The notes beneath the pieces are model-generated. The model was not told the DNA's origin, did no database searches, and saw only the letters and a list, made by a program, of their open reading frames with translations. 33,851 bases of DNA from a bacterium (GTDB lineage: Bacteria; Sysuimicrobiota; Sysuimicrobiia; Sysuimicrobiales; Segetimicrobiaceae): positions 1-33,851 of the forward strand of contig DASSXJ010000040.1 in assembly GCA_035703895.1 (NCBI GenBank). Direction: 5' to 3'. Below are positions 1 to 7,915 of the stretch, piece after piece (position 1 is the first letter of the stretch; every line of letters begins with the position of its first letter). A program made the translations under genes and the position numbers.

Positions 1-165
1 GGCGACGATCGTGCGGACCGCCGCCTCCGCCTCCTGGGCCAGTCGATCGGCGATGACCACCGCCGCCCCCGCGCGGCTGAGTTCGGTAGCGCAGGCGAGG
101 CCGATTCCCCGCGCCGCACCGGTCACGAGCGCGACGCGATCTCTGAGCAGCTCTCGGGTGCCCAC
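1..165 (-). CDS. Short-chain dehydrogenase/reductase, N-terminal part
   Basis: The window edge cuts this gene after 55 codons. The visible N-terminus reads VALVTGAARGIGLACATEL, which is the Rossmann dinucleotide-binding motif TGxxxGIG of classical SDR enzymes (FabG-like family), followed by a strand ending in VVIAD, where the acidic residue usually selects NAD(H). The catalytic Tyr-x3-Lys lies outside the window, so the substrate cannot be judged. The GTG start at 165 is preceded by a purine-rich GAGAGGGGGG stretch that can serve as ribosome binding site. It lies 23 nt downstream of the MaoC-like hydratase on the same strand. A hydratase next to a 3-ketoacyl-reductase-like SDR suggests a short fatty-acyl or polyester type pathway, but this is inference. 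Confidence 0.8.
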   Translation of the reverse strand, partial: MGTRELLRDRVALVTGAARGIGLACATELSRAGAAVVIADRLAQEAEAAVRTIVA

Positions 166-188
166 ACGATCCCCCCTCTCCTCAGACC

Positions 189-608
189 TCAGGGTGTGGC
201 CGGGTCGCGGACGAGCAATACCGCCTCACCGTCCACGACCTTATCACCAGACTGGTTGGCGCAAGTCGTCCGAAGCGTGATGATGCCTTTGTCCTTTCGA
301 TAGGCCGTCACCTCGACCGTCGCCGTCACCGTGTCCTCCGGAAAGACCGGCCGCAGGAACTTGAGGGTCTGGCTGAGGTAGATGGCGCCGGGCCCGGGAA
401 GGACCATTCCCAGGGCCGCGGAGATCACCCCGGCGACAAGCACGCCGTGGGCGATCGGCCGGCCGAAGCGGCTTCGGCGCGCAAACGCGTCGTCGAGGTG
501 GAGCGGGTTGTGGTCGCCTGTGACCCCGGCGAACGCCTCGATGTCCGCCTGGCTAATCGTCTTCGTAAAGGTCGCCCGCTGCCCGACGCTAAAATCGACG
601 GAGTCCAT
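189..608 (-). CDS. MaoC-like (R)-specific enoyl-CoA hydratase
   Basis: A 139-residue single hot-dog-fold protein. Near residues 21-38 it has the hydratase signature: FAGVTGDHNPLHLDD (catalytic Asp and His within the D-x4-H block), followed by FGRPIAHGVLVAG. Family members (MaoC, PhaJ) hydrate trans-2-enoyl-CoA to (R)-3-hydroxyacyl-CoA; the length matches PhaJ-type single-domain enzymes. I chose ATG at 608 because the residues upstream are low-complexity and not conserved. A GTG two codons earlier (614) is possible. No strong Shine-Dalgarno is visible. The gene is divergent from moaA, with 91 nt between the starts, and is followed by an SDR on the same strand. Confidence 0.85.
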   Translation of the reverse strand: MDSVDFSVGQRATFTKTISQADIEAFAGVTGDHNPLHLDDAFARRSRFGRPIAHGVLVAGVISAALGMVLPGPGAIYLSQTLKFLRPVFPEDTVTATVEVTAYRKDKGIITLRTTCANQSGDKVVDGEAVLLVRDPATP

Positions 609-684
609 AGCCACGAGGGCTTTCTTCGCGTTGCCGCCCGACCGGGTCCTCTCCCGGGGAATTCCTCCTCCCCGGAGCACGTCT

Positions 685-693
685 TGCTATAAT
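685..693 (+). promoter_or_regulatory. Extended -10 promoter of moaA
   Basis: TGCTATAAT at 685-693 is a perfect extended -10 element. There is no recognisable -35 hexamer 16-18 nt upstream. The GTG start codon at 700 is 7 nt from the box, so the transcript should begin at or within a base of the start codon. This is the layout of leaderless genes. Read on the other strand, the same bases give TATCATTATA, which could serve the divergent hydratase gene, but that is weak. Confidence 0.6.
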
Positions 694-699
694 GATATC

Positions 700-1728
700 G
701 TGTCGACGATCCTCGATCGCGAAATCCAGCAGCCCGCGCCGCCGCCGGGCGGCATGCGGGACCAGTACGGCCGCCTGATCCGCGACCTTCGGGTCTCCTT
801 GACCGACCGGTGCAACCTCCGGTGCGTCTACTGCATGCCCGAGGAGACGGTGTTTGCGCCGCGCGAGGAGATCTTGACCGACGACGAGATCCTCGTGTTG
901 ATTCGCGCCGGCGTCGAGCTCGGGGTGAAGAAAATTCGTCTGACCGGTGGGGAGCCCACGGTTCGGGCCAACATCGCCGAGCTGGTGGCACGGATCGCGG
1001 CGGTGCCAGGCATCCAGGACTTGGCCATGACCACGAACGGGGTGCGGTTGGCGCGTCTGGCCCAACCGCTTGCAGCCGGAGGGCTCCGGCGGATCAACGT
1101 CAGCCTGGACAGCCTCAACCCCGACAAATACCGGGCGATCACCCGCTGGGGAAATCTGGACGACGTGCTGACGGGGCTCGAGGCTGCGAGAGCGGCCGGA
1201 TTGAGCCCGATCAAGATCAACTCTGTGGTGGTACGGGGCTTTAACGAGGACGATGTCGTCGACCTGGCCCGCCTGACGCTGACGAGTGACTACGCCGTCC
1301 GGTTCATCGAGATGATGCCGTTCGGGAGCGTGGCCGGGTTCCAGACCAACGCGTACGTGCCGAGCGCGGAAACCGTTGCGCGGATCGAGGCAGCGCTCGG
1401 CCCGCTCATTCCGCTCGACGTGACAGGGTACGATCCGGCAAGAACGTACCGGCTGGAGGGGGCCCGCGGGACGCTCGGGTTCATCAGTTCGGTCAGCCAG
1501 CCCTTCTGCGCCCAGTGCGGCCGGCTCAGGTTGACGGCCGAGGGGCGGCTCCGCCTGTGCCTCCTCCGGGACGACGAAGCCGATCTCCGCACCCCGCTGC
1601 GCAACGGGGCCACCTACGAAGAGATCCGTGAACGATTCCGGGCGGCCGCGTATCGCAAGCCGTGGGGGCATGGTCTCGCGCGGGGGGTCATCCCACGGCG
1701 GCGGATTATGTCCCAAATCGGCGGGTAA
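700..1728 (+). CDS. moaA: GTP 3',8-cyclase MoaA
   Basis: Radical SAM enzyme that converts GTP to 3',8-cyclo-GTP, the first step of molybdopterin cofactor synthesis. The N-terminal cluster motif CNLRCVYC gives Cys38, Cys42 and Cys45. The C-terminal cluster Cys residues are at 270, 273 and 287 (CAQCGRL...RLC). The chain ends in the conserved Gly-Gly (SQIGG) needed for the interaction with MoaC chemistry. From the GTG at 700 the product is 342 residues, near the usual 330. An in-frame ATG at 754 would give the typical family N-terminus (MRDQYGRLIRDLRVS) but has no ribosome binding site. The GTG sits directly behind a -10 box, so a leaderless start is preferred. No other molybdenum-cofactor gene is adjacent. 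It converges on sigH. Confidence 0.95.
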   Translation: MSTILDREIQQPAPPPGGMRDQYGRLIRDLRVSLTDRCNLRCVYCMPEETVFAPREEILTDDEILVLIRAGVELGVKKIRLTGGEPTVRANIAELVARIAAVPGIQDLAMTTNGVRLARLAQPLAAGGLRRINVSLDSLNPDKYRAITRWGNLDDVLTGLEAARAAGLSPIKINSVVVRGFNEDDVVDLARLTLTSDYAVRFIEMMPFGSVAGFQTNAYVPSAETVARIEAALGPLIPLDVTGYDPARTYRLEGARGTLGFISSVSQPFCAQCGRLRLTAEGRLRLCLLRDDEADLRTPLRNGATYEEIRERFRAAAYRKPWGHGLARGVIPRRRIMSQIGG

Positions 1729-1737
1729 CGAAAGACT

Positions 1738-1765
1738 GATGCCGCCCCACACGCGGGGCGGCATC
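1738..1765. terminator. Bidirectional hairpin between moaA and sigH
   Basis: Perfect 11-bp inverted repeat GATGCCGCCCC (1738-1748) and its complement (1755-1765) with a 6-nt loop. It lies 9 nt past the moaA stop and 30 nt past the sigH stop. On the minus strand it is followed by a modest T-rich stretch (CAGTCTTTCGTT); on the plus strand there is no T-run. It probably ends both convergent transcripts. Confidence 0.6.
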
Positions 1766-1795
1766 GATCTTCGAGCCCGGGGATCGCCGGCCGGG

Positions 1796-2437
1796 CTATT
1801 CTTCTTCGCCTTCGAGGTTCCGCTCGAGCTTCCGCTTCACCCGTTGCAGCGCATTGTCGATGGACTTCACGTGGCGGTGAAGCTCGGTCGCCATCTCCTG
1901 ATAGGACTTGCCTTCGAGGTACGCGGTGAGCACCCGACATTCGAGGTCGCTGAGGTTCTTGCGGATGCGCTCCCGCATGGTGAGGGAGGCTTCCTGGTTG
2001 ATGACGAGTTCCTCTGGGTCGGAGACCTTGATGCTGCTGATCACGTCGAGCAGGGTCCGGTCGGAATCCTCATCGTAGATCGGCTTGTTGAGCGAGATGT
2101 ACGAATTGAGCGGGATGTGCTTTTGACGGGTCGCGGTCTTGATCGCCGTGATGATTTGACGGGTGATGCACAACTCGGCGAAGGCCCGGAACGACGAGAG
2201 CTTGTCGCGCCGGAAGTCCCGGATGGCCTTGTACAGGCCGATCATGCCTTCCTGAATGATGTCCTCGCGATCAGCGCCGATCAGGAAGTACGCCTTGGCT
2301 TTTACGCGGACGAAATTGCGGTACTTGTTGATGAGGTACTCGGCAGCGAACTCGTCTCCCCCCTTGGCACAATCGACTAGCTGTTCATCCACCATTTCCT
2401 GGTAGATGGGTACGACGGGCTTGCGCGCAACTACCAC
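1796..2437 (-). CDS. sigH: RNA polymerase sigma-H factor
   Basis: 213-residue sigma-70 family factor of the SigH (Spo0H) type, close in length to the B. subtilis protein (218). Region 2 reads AEYLINKYRNFVRVKAKAYF and DIIQEGMIGLYKAIRDF (core binding and -10 recognition). The C-terminal region 4 contains SYQEMATELHRHVKSIDNALQRVKRKL, a helix-turn-helix for -35 recognition. In Firmicutes SigH directs the transition to stationary phase and sporulation; whether this organism sporulates is not shown here. It follows rlmB, as in Bacillus, but has its own promoter (2605-2634) and a 170-nt untranslated leader, so it can be expressed apart from the operon. Confidence 0.93.
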   Translation of the reverse strand: MVVARKPVVPIYQEMVDEQLVDCAKGGDEFAAEYLINKYRNFVRVKAKAYFLIGADREDIIQEGMIGLYKAIRDFRRDKLSSFRAFAELCITRQIITAIKTATRQKHIPLNSYISLNKPIYDEDSDRTLLDVISSIKVSDPEELVINQEASLTMRERIRKNLSDLECRVLTAYLEGKSYQEMATELHRHVKSIDNALQRVKRKLERNLEGEEE

Positions 2438-2604
2438 GCTTCTCCCCTCCGCCCCGAACTTCCGGCTGGACCACGTGACTCGCGATTCGTTCTGTGCTGT
2501 TGCATCTAGTGTTTCGGTCGGAGCCCTCGAAAACCCGATTGTGTCGGGAGATCGTTCTGGACCCCTCTGGGCGCTGCTTGTGGCCGCTGCCGCAAGTTAT
2601 TCAT

Positions 2605-2634
2605 ATTATAGGAACAATGCCCAAGTCAAGTCAA
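2605..2634 (-). promoter_or_regulatory. sigH promoter (-35/-10)
   Basis: On the minus strand TTGACT (2634-2629), an 18-nt spacer and TATAAT (2610-2605) form a strong vegetative-type promoter 170 nt upstream of the sigH start. The -35 hexamer overlaps the TGA stop codon of rlmB. This separates sigH from the upstream operon. Confidence 0.8.
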
Positions 2635-3434
2635 TAAGATGACCTGCGGGAACTCGAGTCGGCTCGCACGTCGAGACGCCGGGCCACCTCAAAGAGGAGC
2701 AGCGCGGCGGCGACCGAGACGTTGAGCGACGCCACCCGGCCCCGAAGCGGAATGCGGACGACGCGGTCGCACCGTTCGCGAACGAGCCGGTGGAGCCCGC
2801 GGCCTTCTCCGCCCACGACGAGCGCCACCGGCGGGGCGAGCCCTGCCGTGTCGTATCGCTCGGCCCCCTCCGGATCCGCCCCCACGATCCACACACCCGC
2901 GGCTTTGAGGCGCTCCAGCGCGGCGACGAGGTTGCCGACCTGCGCGACGGGGAGGTGCGCCGTCGCGCCCGCGGAGGCGCGCGCGACGGCCGGGCTGAGC
3001 CCTGCGGCCCGGCGCCGCGGAATGATGACGCCGTGCGCGCCGGCTGCGTCGGCGGTCCGGATGATGGCGCCGAGGTTCTGCGGGTCCTCCACGCCGTCGA
3101 GCGCCACGAGAAACGCCGCCTCGCCCTGCTCCTCGATGCGCGCCAGGAGATCCTCGACGGTGATCGGCGCAGTGACCGCGACGAGCGCGGCCACCCCTTG
3201 ATGGGCGACGCCGCGGGCCAGCGTGTCGAGATGCCGGCGATCCACGATCTGCACGACGACGCGCCGGGCGCGTGCCTTCGCCACGAGCTCCCGGAGCGGA
3301 CCGCGGAGGTCCGCAGTCCGAGCAACGAGCACGCGAGACACCGGCCGGCCCGCGCGGAGCGCCTCAAGCACGGCCCGCCGCCCCAACAGCGTCGCGCCGG
3401 CGGGCTGAGGGGACGGCGTCAGCGCAGCCGCCAC
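2631..3434 (-). CDS. rlmB: 23S rRNA 2'-O-methyltransferase RlmB (SpoU/TrmH family)
   Basis: SPOUT-fold RNA ribose methyltransferase of about 267 residues. Motif 1 is NLGAIIRTADAAGAHGVIIP, motif 2 is VVGGEGRGL and motif 3 is IPLRGRVASLNVSVAAALLLFE, all intact and near their usual places. An N-terminal substrate-binding domain (LLGRRAVLEALRAGRPV) precedes them. The family methylates G2251 of 23S rRNA; the precise target here is inferred from the family. The GTG at 3434 is the first sensible start and overlaps the end of cysS by 16 nt, which suggests translational coupling. Cys-tRNA synthetase followed by RlmB is the Firmicutes order. Confidence 0.9.
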   Translation of the reverse strand: MAAALTPSPQPAGATLLGRRAVLEALRAGRPVSRVLVARTADLRGPLRELVAKARARRVVVQIVDRRHLDTLARGVAHQGVAALVAVTAPITVEDLLARIEEQGEAAFLVALDGVEDPQNLGAIIRTADAAGAHGVIIPRRRAAGLSPAVARASAGATAHLPVAQVGNLVAALERLKAAGVWIVGADPEGAERYDTAGLAPPVALVVGGEGRGLHRLVRERCDRVVRIPLRGRVASLNVSVAAALLLFEVARRLDVRADSSSRRSSY

Positions 3435-5035
3435 GTGTAGCCGGTCGGAGTATCCTCGAGGAGGATCCCGAGGCTCTGGAGCCTCGACCGGATGGCGTCG
3501 CCGGTGGCCCAATCTTTTTGCCGCCGCGCCCGCATCCGTCCGCTCGCGATCAAGCCGATGAGGTCGTCCCCGGGCACGGCGTCGTCGGAGGCGGCGATTC
3601 GAAGCTGCTGGAGAGTGGGATGCGCGGGATCGAAGAGATCCGGGTGCTCCTCGGCAAGATCGCGCGCCAGCCGGTGCAGCCCGGCTCGCTGCGCCGCGGT
3701 CATCGAGGCGGTCAAGGTGAGCCCGAGCACACCGGCGAGCGTTCGCAGGATGCGCAAGGCCCCCTCAAGGTCGGCCGCCATGGCGGCCTGCAATGGCGGG
3801 GCAGCCTTCGCGGCGGCATCCGCCGCCTTGTTGAGTTCTGTGGCGAGGTCGAACACGGCTGCGAGCGCACGAGGCGTGTTGAGATCATCATCCATCGCCC
3901 GCTCGAACGCCTCGCGTGCCGTCTCCGCCGCCTTCGACAGTGCGGATGCCCCCGCGGCGTCACCACGGGTGGACCGGCGGCCGCGCGCGTCATCCCGGTC
4001 GGGGAATGCGCCTGCTGTTCGGACCCCCGCCCGGCGGAGGACGGCCTCCGCGTGGTCCGACGCGGTCCGCAGCCGTTCGGCGCCGCGGGTCGCGGCCTCG
4101 AGCGAGTCGTCGGTCCATGTTGCGGGGCCGCGGTAATGCGAGGAGAGCACAAACAGGCGGATCGCGTCAGGATGGTACCGCTCGAGCGCCTCCTCGATCG
4201 TCACGACGTTTCCGAGATGCCGGGTCATCTTCTCTTGATCACCGCTGAGGCGCAGCGGCCCATTGTGGACCCAGTAGCGGACGAACGGCGGCTTGCCCGT
4301 GTAGGCCTCGGACTGTGCGATCTCATTCTCGTGATGGGGGAAGATCACGTCCGGACCGCCGCCGTGGATGTCCAGTTGCTCGCCGAGGTAGGCCAAGGAC
4401 ATCGCCGAGCACTCGATATGCCATCCCGGCCGGCCGGGTCCCCAGGGGCTGTCCCACGAAGGCTCGCCCGGCTTTGCGGCTTTCCACAGAACGAAGTCCA
4501 TCGGGTGCTCTTTGCGGGGATCGACCTCGATCCTGGCGCCCGCCTGCATCTCATCGAGCGTCCGGCCGGACAGCCGGCCGTAGGCCGGAAATGCCGCCAC
4601 GCGGTAGAAGACGTCTCCGTCAACAACATAGGCGAACCCACGGGCCACGAGGGCCTGAATGATCTCCAGCATCTTCGGAATCGATTCGGTGGCCCGAGGA
4701 TAATAGTCGGCCCGCCGGATCCCGAGCCGGTCCATCTCCCGCAGGAAACGGTCGGCGTAGTGATTCGCCAACGCCTCTACGGTTGTGCCCTGCTGCCGGG
4801 AGGCCTCGATAATCCGGTCCTCGATGTCGGTGAAGTTCTGGACGTACGTGACCCGATAGCCCCGGTAGTCCAGATACCGGCGGACCATGTCAAACACGAG
4901 GTAGGAGAGGGCGTGGCCGACGTGGGCAGGACCATACAGGTTCGGGCCGCACACGTACATGCGAACCTCGCCCGCCCGGAGGGGGATGAACTCCTCCTCG
5001 CGGCGGGTCAGCGTGTTGTAGACACGCAGGGCCAC
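3419..5035 (-). CDS. cysS: Cysteine--tRNA ligase
   Basis: Class I synthetase that charges tRNA-Cys, 538 residues (usual 460-500). The N-terminal CGPNLYGPAHVGHA carries the zinc-binding Cys and an HVGH version of the HIGH motif. WHIECSAMS and FPHHENEIAQSEA supply the other zinc ligands. The second ATP motif reads KMTRHLGN instead of KMSKSLGN, an unusual change. A low-complexity stretch rich in Arg, Asp and Ala near residue 350 explains the extra length. The C-terminal anticodon region ends GILLEDTPTGYTW, as in normal CysS. It sits between the DUF6504-like gene (15 nt upstream) and rlmB. The identity is firm; altered motifs are discussed in the findings. Confidence 0.95.
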   Translation of the reverse strand: MALRVYNTLTRREEEFIPLRAGEVRMYVCGPNLYGPAHVGHALSYLVFDMVRRYLDYRGYRVTYVQNFTDIEDRIIEASRQQGTTVEALANHYADRFLREMDRLGIRRADYYPRATESIPKMLEIIQALVARGFAYVVDGDVFYRVAAFPAYGRLSGRTLDEMQAGARIEVDPRKEHPMDFVLWKAAKPGEPSWDSPWGPGRPGWHIECSAMSLAYLGEQLDIHGGGPDVIFPHHENEIAQSEAYTGKPPFVRYWVHNGPLRLSGDQEKMTRHLGNVVTIEEALERYHPDAIRLFVLSSHYRGPATWTDDSLEAATRGAERLRTASDHAEAVLRRAGVRTAGAFPDRDDARGRRSTRGDAAGASALSKAAETAREAFERAMDDDLNTPRALAAVFDLATELNKAADAAAKAAPPLQAAMAADLEGALRILRTLAGVLGLTLTASMTAAQRAGLHRLARDLAEEHPDLFDPAHPTLQQLRIAASDDAVPGDDLIGLIASGRMRARRQKDWATGDAIRSRLQSLGILLEDTPTGYTWRLR

Positions 5036-5050
5036 TGGTCGCTCCGCGAC

Positions 5051-5392
5051 CTAGGACGGCGGCCGGCGGGTGGGCAACGCGGACAGTTCGGCGACAAGCT
5101 CCCAACGGCCCGCCGTCTTCCACGTCCAGGGATCCATCTCGGAGACCCGGTGCAGGTCGAAGCACCCCCGGTCGGCGAGGACACGCAGGTACGACTCACC
5201 TCGCTCCAGCCGCCGCTCCAGGACGCGGATGATGCGGTAGAATACGGACCCCCGCCAGAACCCGGTCGGCCGGGGCCGCCGCCCAGCCGGTTCGGTCTCG
5301 ACCGCGATGGGTTCGCGGACGGCCCGCCGCTCGATCAGAATGAGGTGCGGACCGGGTCCTCCGGCACCGCGGCCGTGCGGCCGCCTCGTCAT
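5051..5392 (-). CDS. DUF6504-like small protein
   Basis: 113 residues. The start overlaps the ispDF stop by 4 nt (ATGA), which marks it as a real, translationally coupled gene. The second half, PTGFWRGSVFYRIIRVLERR..., with a later W-ELVAELS, resembles small beta-rich proteins grouped as DUF6504 in Actinobacteria and related bacteria. Those have a WRGrxyxVxxVLexW segment and a closing WxL segment. The N-terminal 45 residues are Arg/Pro/Gly-rich and probably disordered. No catalytic motif is visible and no function is known to me. The family name is from memory and moderately sure. Confidence 0.65.
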   Translation of the reverse strand: MTRRPHGRGAGGPGPHLILIERRAVREPIAVETEPAGRRPRPTGFWRGSVFYRIIRVLERRLERGESYLRVLADRGCFDLHRVSEMDPWTWKTAGRWELVAELSALPTRRPPS

Positions 5393-6597
5393 CCGGCCCC
5401 GCCCCCACGGATCGCTGGAAGCGGGCGGACGCTCGCCACGGCATGGGCGGCAATGCCTTCCTGCCGTCCGATGGCACCCATCCCTTCCACCGTGGTGGCC
5501 TTGACGTTGACGCTCTCAGGCGAGAGCCGGAGCACCTCCGCCATCGCCGTCCGCATCCCGGGGACGTGCGGCGCGAGGCGCGGCGCCTCAGCCATGACCA
5601 CGACATCCACGTGGACCGGCTGCCAGCCGCAACGCTCCACCACCTCGCGCACCTGCGCGAGCAGGGTGAGACTGTTGGCACCCGCGTAGGCGGGATCGGT
5701 GGGGGGAAAATGGCCGCCGATATCTCCGCACCCGGCGGCGCCGAGCAACGCGTCCATCACGGCGTGCACGATCACATCCGCGTCGGAGTGCCCCAGCAAG
5801 CCGCGGTCGTGCGCGATTTCCACGCCCCCGAGCACGAGCGGGCGCCCTGGAACGAGCCGGTGGGCGTCGAACCCGATGCCGGCCCGGGGCGCGCGCGTGG
5901 CGTCCTGCTCCCGGGACAACATGGCTTCCGCGAGGATCAGATCCTCCGGGACGGTGACTTTGATGTTGATCGGATCGCCGAGCACGAGCCGGATGGGCCC
6001 CCCCAGCCGTTCGACGAGCACGGCATCATCGGTGCCGCGGAATCCCTCGCGCGATGCGGTCTCGTGGGCCCGCTCGAGGAGGGCGCGCCGAAACGCCTGG
6101 GGAGTCTGGATCCGATGCAGCGAGGCGCGGTCGAGGGTCTCGCGGACCCATCCATCCTCCCCTCGTTTGACGGTCTCGCTCACCGGCAGCGCTGCCGTTG
6201 CGGATCCATCGCGGGCGGCCGCTGCGATCACCAGAGACGCCAACCGCTGGGAGAGAAATGGCCGCGCGCCATCGTGGATCAGCACCAGATCCGGCCCCGG
6301 CGGCAGCGCCGCCAGACCGGCCGCCACCGAGCCCTGACGATCCACCCCGCCGGGAACGACGGCGACCACTTTCGTCAGCCCGGTGGCGCGAGCCAGCTCC
6401 TGGATCTGCGGGATCGAGTCGGCCGGCGCCGCCACGGCGATAGCCTCAATCTCGGCGACCTCCTGGAGGGTTGTCAACGCGTACTGCACAAGCGGCCGCC
6501 CGGCCAGCTGCACCAGCGATTTGGGCACAGCGCCTCCGAGCCGCTCGCCCCGGCCGGCCGCCGGGACGACCGCCGCCGCGCGAATGCCTGAGGTCAC
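5389..6597 (-). CDS. ispDF: Bifunctional IspD-IspF (MEP pathway)
   Basis: 402-residue fusion of two enzymes of the methylerythritol-phosphate isoprenoid route. Residues 1-230 are IspD (MEP cytidylyltransferase): AAGRGERLGG nucleotide loop with PKSL, VLIHDGARPF and RIQTPQAF. Residues about 240-400 are IspF (cyclodiphosphate synthase): GFDAHRL and LGHSDADVIVHAVMDALLGA supply the zinc and substrate residues, and GDIGGHFPPTD follows. In Bacillus the two are separate neighbouring genes at this same place, so this is an in-situ fusion. It overlaps yacL by 4 nt upstream and the DUF6504-like gene by 4 nt downstream. The intervening enzyme IspE is not in the window. Confidence 0.96.
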   Translation of the reverse strand: MTSGIRAAAVVPAAGRGERLGGAVPKSLVQLAGRPLVQYALTTLQEVAEIEAIAVAAPADSIPQIQELARATGLTKVVAVVPGGVDRQGSVAAGLAALPPGPDLVLIHDGARPFLSQRLASLVIAAAARDGSATAALPVSETVKRGEDGWVRETLDRASLHRIQTPQAFRRALLERAHETASREGFRGTDDAVLVERLGGPIRLVLGDPINIKVTVPEDLILAEAMLSREQDATRAPRAGIGFDAHRLVPGRPLVLGGVEIAHDRGLLGHSDADVIVHAVMDALLGAAGCGDIGGHFPPTDPAYAGANSLTLLAQVREVVERCGWQPVHVDVVVMAEAPRLAPHVPGMRTAMAEVLRLSPESVNVKATTVEGMGAIGRQEGIAAHAVASVRPLPAIRGGGAG

Positions 6598-7688
6598 CGG
6601 GTGGCGCCGTCCTTCTCGAGCACCTTGGGGCGTGCGAAAATCATCCGGCCCGCCACGGTCTGGAGCACGCTCGTGACCACGGTCTCGAGGGTCTCGCCAA
6701 TATGCTTCTTGCCCCCTTCGACGACGATCATCGTTCCGTCGTCGAGGTAGCCGACTCCCTGCCCGGCTTCCTTGCCATCCTTGATGACGTGCACGGTGAG
6801 TTCTTCACCGGGGATCATCACCGGCTTGATCGCATTGGCGAGCTCGTTGACATTGAGGACCCGCACGCCCTGCAGCTCGGCGATCTTGTTGAGGTTGTAG
6901 TCGTTCGTCACGATCCAGGCGCCGAGGGCCCGCGCCACTCGCACGAGTTGGGCGTCGACTTGACCGGATGCCAGGTCATCGCCCTCGTCGTAGATCTGGA
7001 CCGCGTGCAGGTCTTTTTGCATCTTGTTGAGGATGTCGAGACCCCGCCGGCCCCTGTTTCTACGGATCTGGTCGCTTGCGTCGGCAATCCGCTGGAGCTC
7101 CGCCAGGACCGACCTGGGCACCAGCAGAGGACCTTCCAGGAAACCACTCTGCGTGATATCGGAGATGCGGCCGTCGATGATCACGCTGGTATCGAGGAGT
7201 TTGGGAACGCTACTGCGCCGGATCCGGCTGCCGCGCCCACCGAGCCGCTCGGAGAGACGGGGAAAGGCGCCGAGAAAATCCTCGCGCCGTTGGATGCCCA
7301 GCTGCAGGCCGAGATACCCAAACACCACCACGGCCGTGAGGGGGATGATGTACGGGCCGATGATGGGGACGCGCAGGAGCGGAATGCTCACCAGAAACGC
7401 GATCACCAGGCCCAGGATCAAGCCGGCGGCCCCGGCGAGGACGTCACGAAGCGGAACGCCGCCGAGGTGGTGCAGCACCCAGAACATCGTGTTGACGAAC
7501 CGGGCCTGAAGCCAGGGGGCCACTCCCCATCCCACGATCGCCCCGACCACGATGCCGAGAGCCAGCCCTCCCAGCCGCGCGGTTTGATCCCCGGCGCCGC
7601 CCAAAACCTCGCGGACGATCAGGTCGGCAATCTGATACCCGAGAACGGAGCCGAAGACGAGACCGACGGCTCGGATGAGACGAGTCAT
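6594..7688 (-). CDS. yacL: YacL-type membrane PIN/TRAM protein
   Basis: About 364 residues. Four hydrophobic segments fill the first 130 residues. A PIN nuclease-like domain follows (KLLDTSVIIDGRISDI, later LVRVARALGAWIVTNDYNLNKIAELQGV), with acidic residues in the positions expected for metal binding. A C-terminal TRAM domain (GEELTVHVIKDGKEAGQGVGYLDDGTMIVVEGG) completes it. This is the standard YacL architecture; the biochemical role is not established, though PIN and TRAM suggest RNA binding or cleavage at the membrane. ATG at 7688 is preferred; two in-frame GTG codons precede it directly. First gene of the ispDF-cysS-rlmB operon, with an extended -10 promoter upstream. Confidence 0.9.
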   Translation of the reverse strand: MTRLIRAVGLVFGSVLGYQIADLIVREVLGGAGDQTARLGGLALGIVVGAIVGWGVAPWLQARFVNTMFWVLHHLGGVPLRDVLAGAAGLILGLVIAFLVSIPLLRVPIIGPYIIPLTAVVVFGYLGLQLGIQRREDFLGAFPRLSERLGGRGSRIRRSSVPKLLDTSVIIDGRISDITQSGFLEGPLLVPRSVLAELQRIADASDQIRRNRGRRGLDILNKMQKDLHAVQIYDEGDDLASGQVDAQLVRVARALGAWIVTNDYNLNKIAELQGVRVLNVNELANAIKPVMIPGEELTVHVIKDGKEAGQGVGYLDDGTMIVVEGGKKHIGETLETVVTSVLQTVAGRMIFARPKVLEKDGATR

Positions 7689-7749
7689 CACCACTCACCG
7701 ATATTCAGCAGGCACACGGCCGCAGCGTATATGAGCGCACTGACACGCC

Positions 7750-7758
7750 ATTATACCA
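7750..7758 (-). promoter_or_regulatory. Extended -10 promoter of the yacL-rlmB operon
   Basis: Minus-strand TGGTATAAT (7758-7750) is a perfect extended -10 element. No good -35 lies 17 nt upstream. It is about 60 nt from the yacL start and faces away from the promoter of the 131-aa gene. Confidence 0.7.
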
Positions 7759-7839
7759 TGCGGCTTCCGCGCAAGACACGGGTGCGGCCGCTCGGAGCGC
7801 CTGGGCGCATCTCACGCGGTCTGCGCGCGGGCGTTTACC

Positions 7840-7869
7840 TTGACACCCGCGCAAGCGCATTCCTATAAT
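7840..7869 (+). promoter_or_regulatory. Consensus promoter of the 131-aa gene
   Basis: TTGACA (7840-7845), 18-nt spacer and TATAAT (7864-7869): both hexamers are perfect consensus. Transcription should start near 7876, about 40 nt before the ATG at 7916. It is the best match to consensus in the window. Confidence 0.85.
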
Positions 7870-7915
7870 GAGGCCGACTCGCAAGAGCGCAGGGACGACT
7901 GGAGGCCGGCACCGC

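Noticed and set aside
3272-5689. Long open frame of 805 codons antisense to cysS and ispDF
   Set aside because: Shadow frame of GC-rich coding DNA; its translation has no domain and is rich in Arg, Pro and Gly, while the other strand codes well-known proteins.
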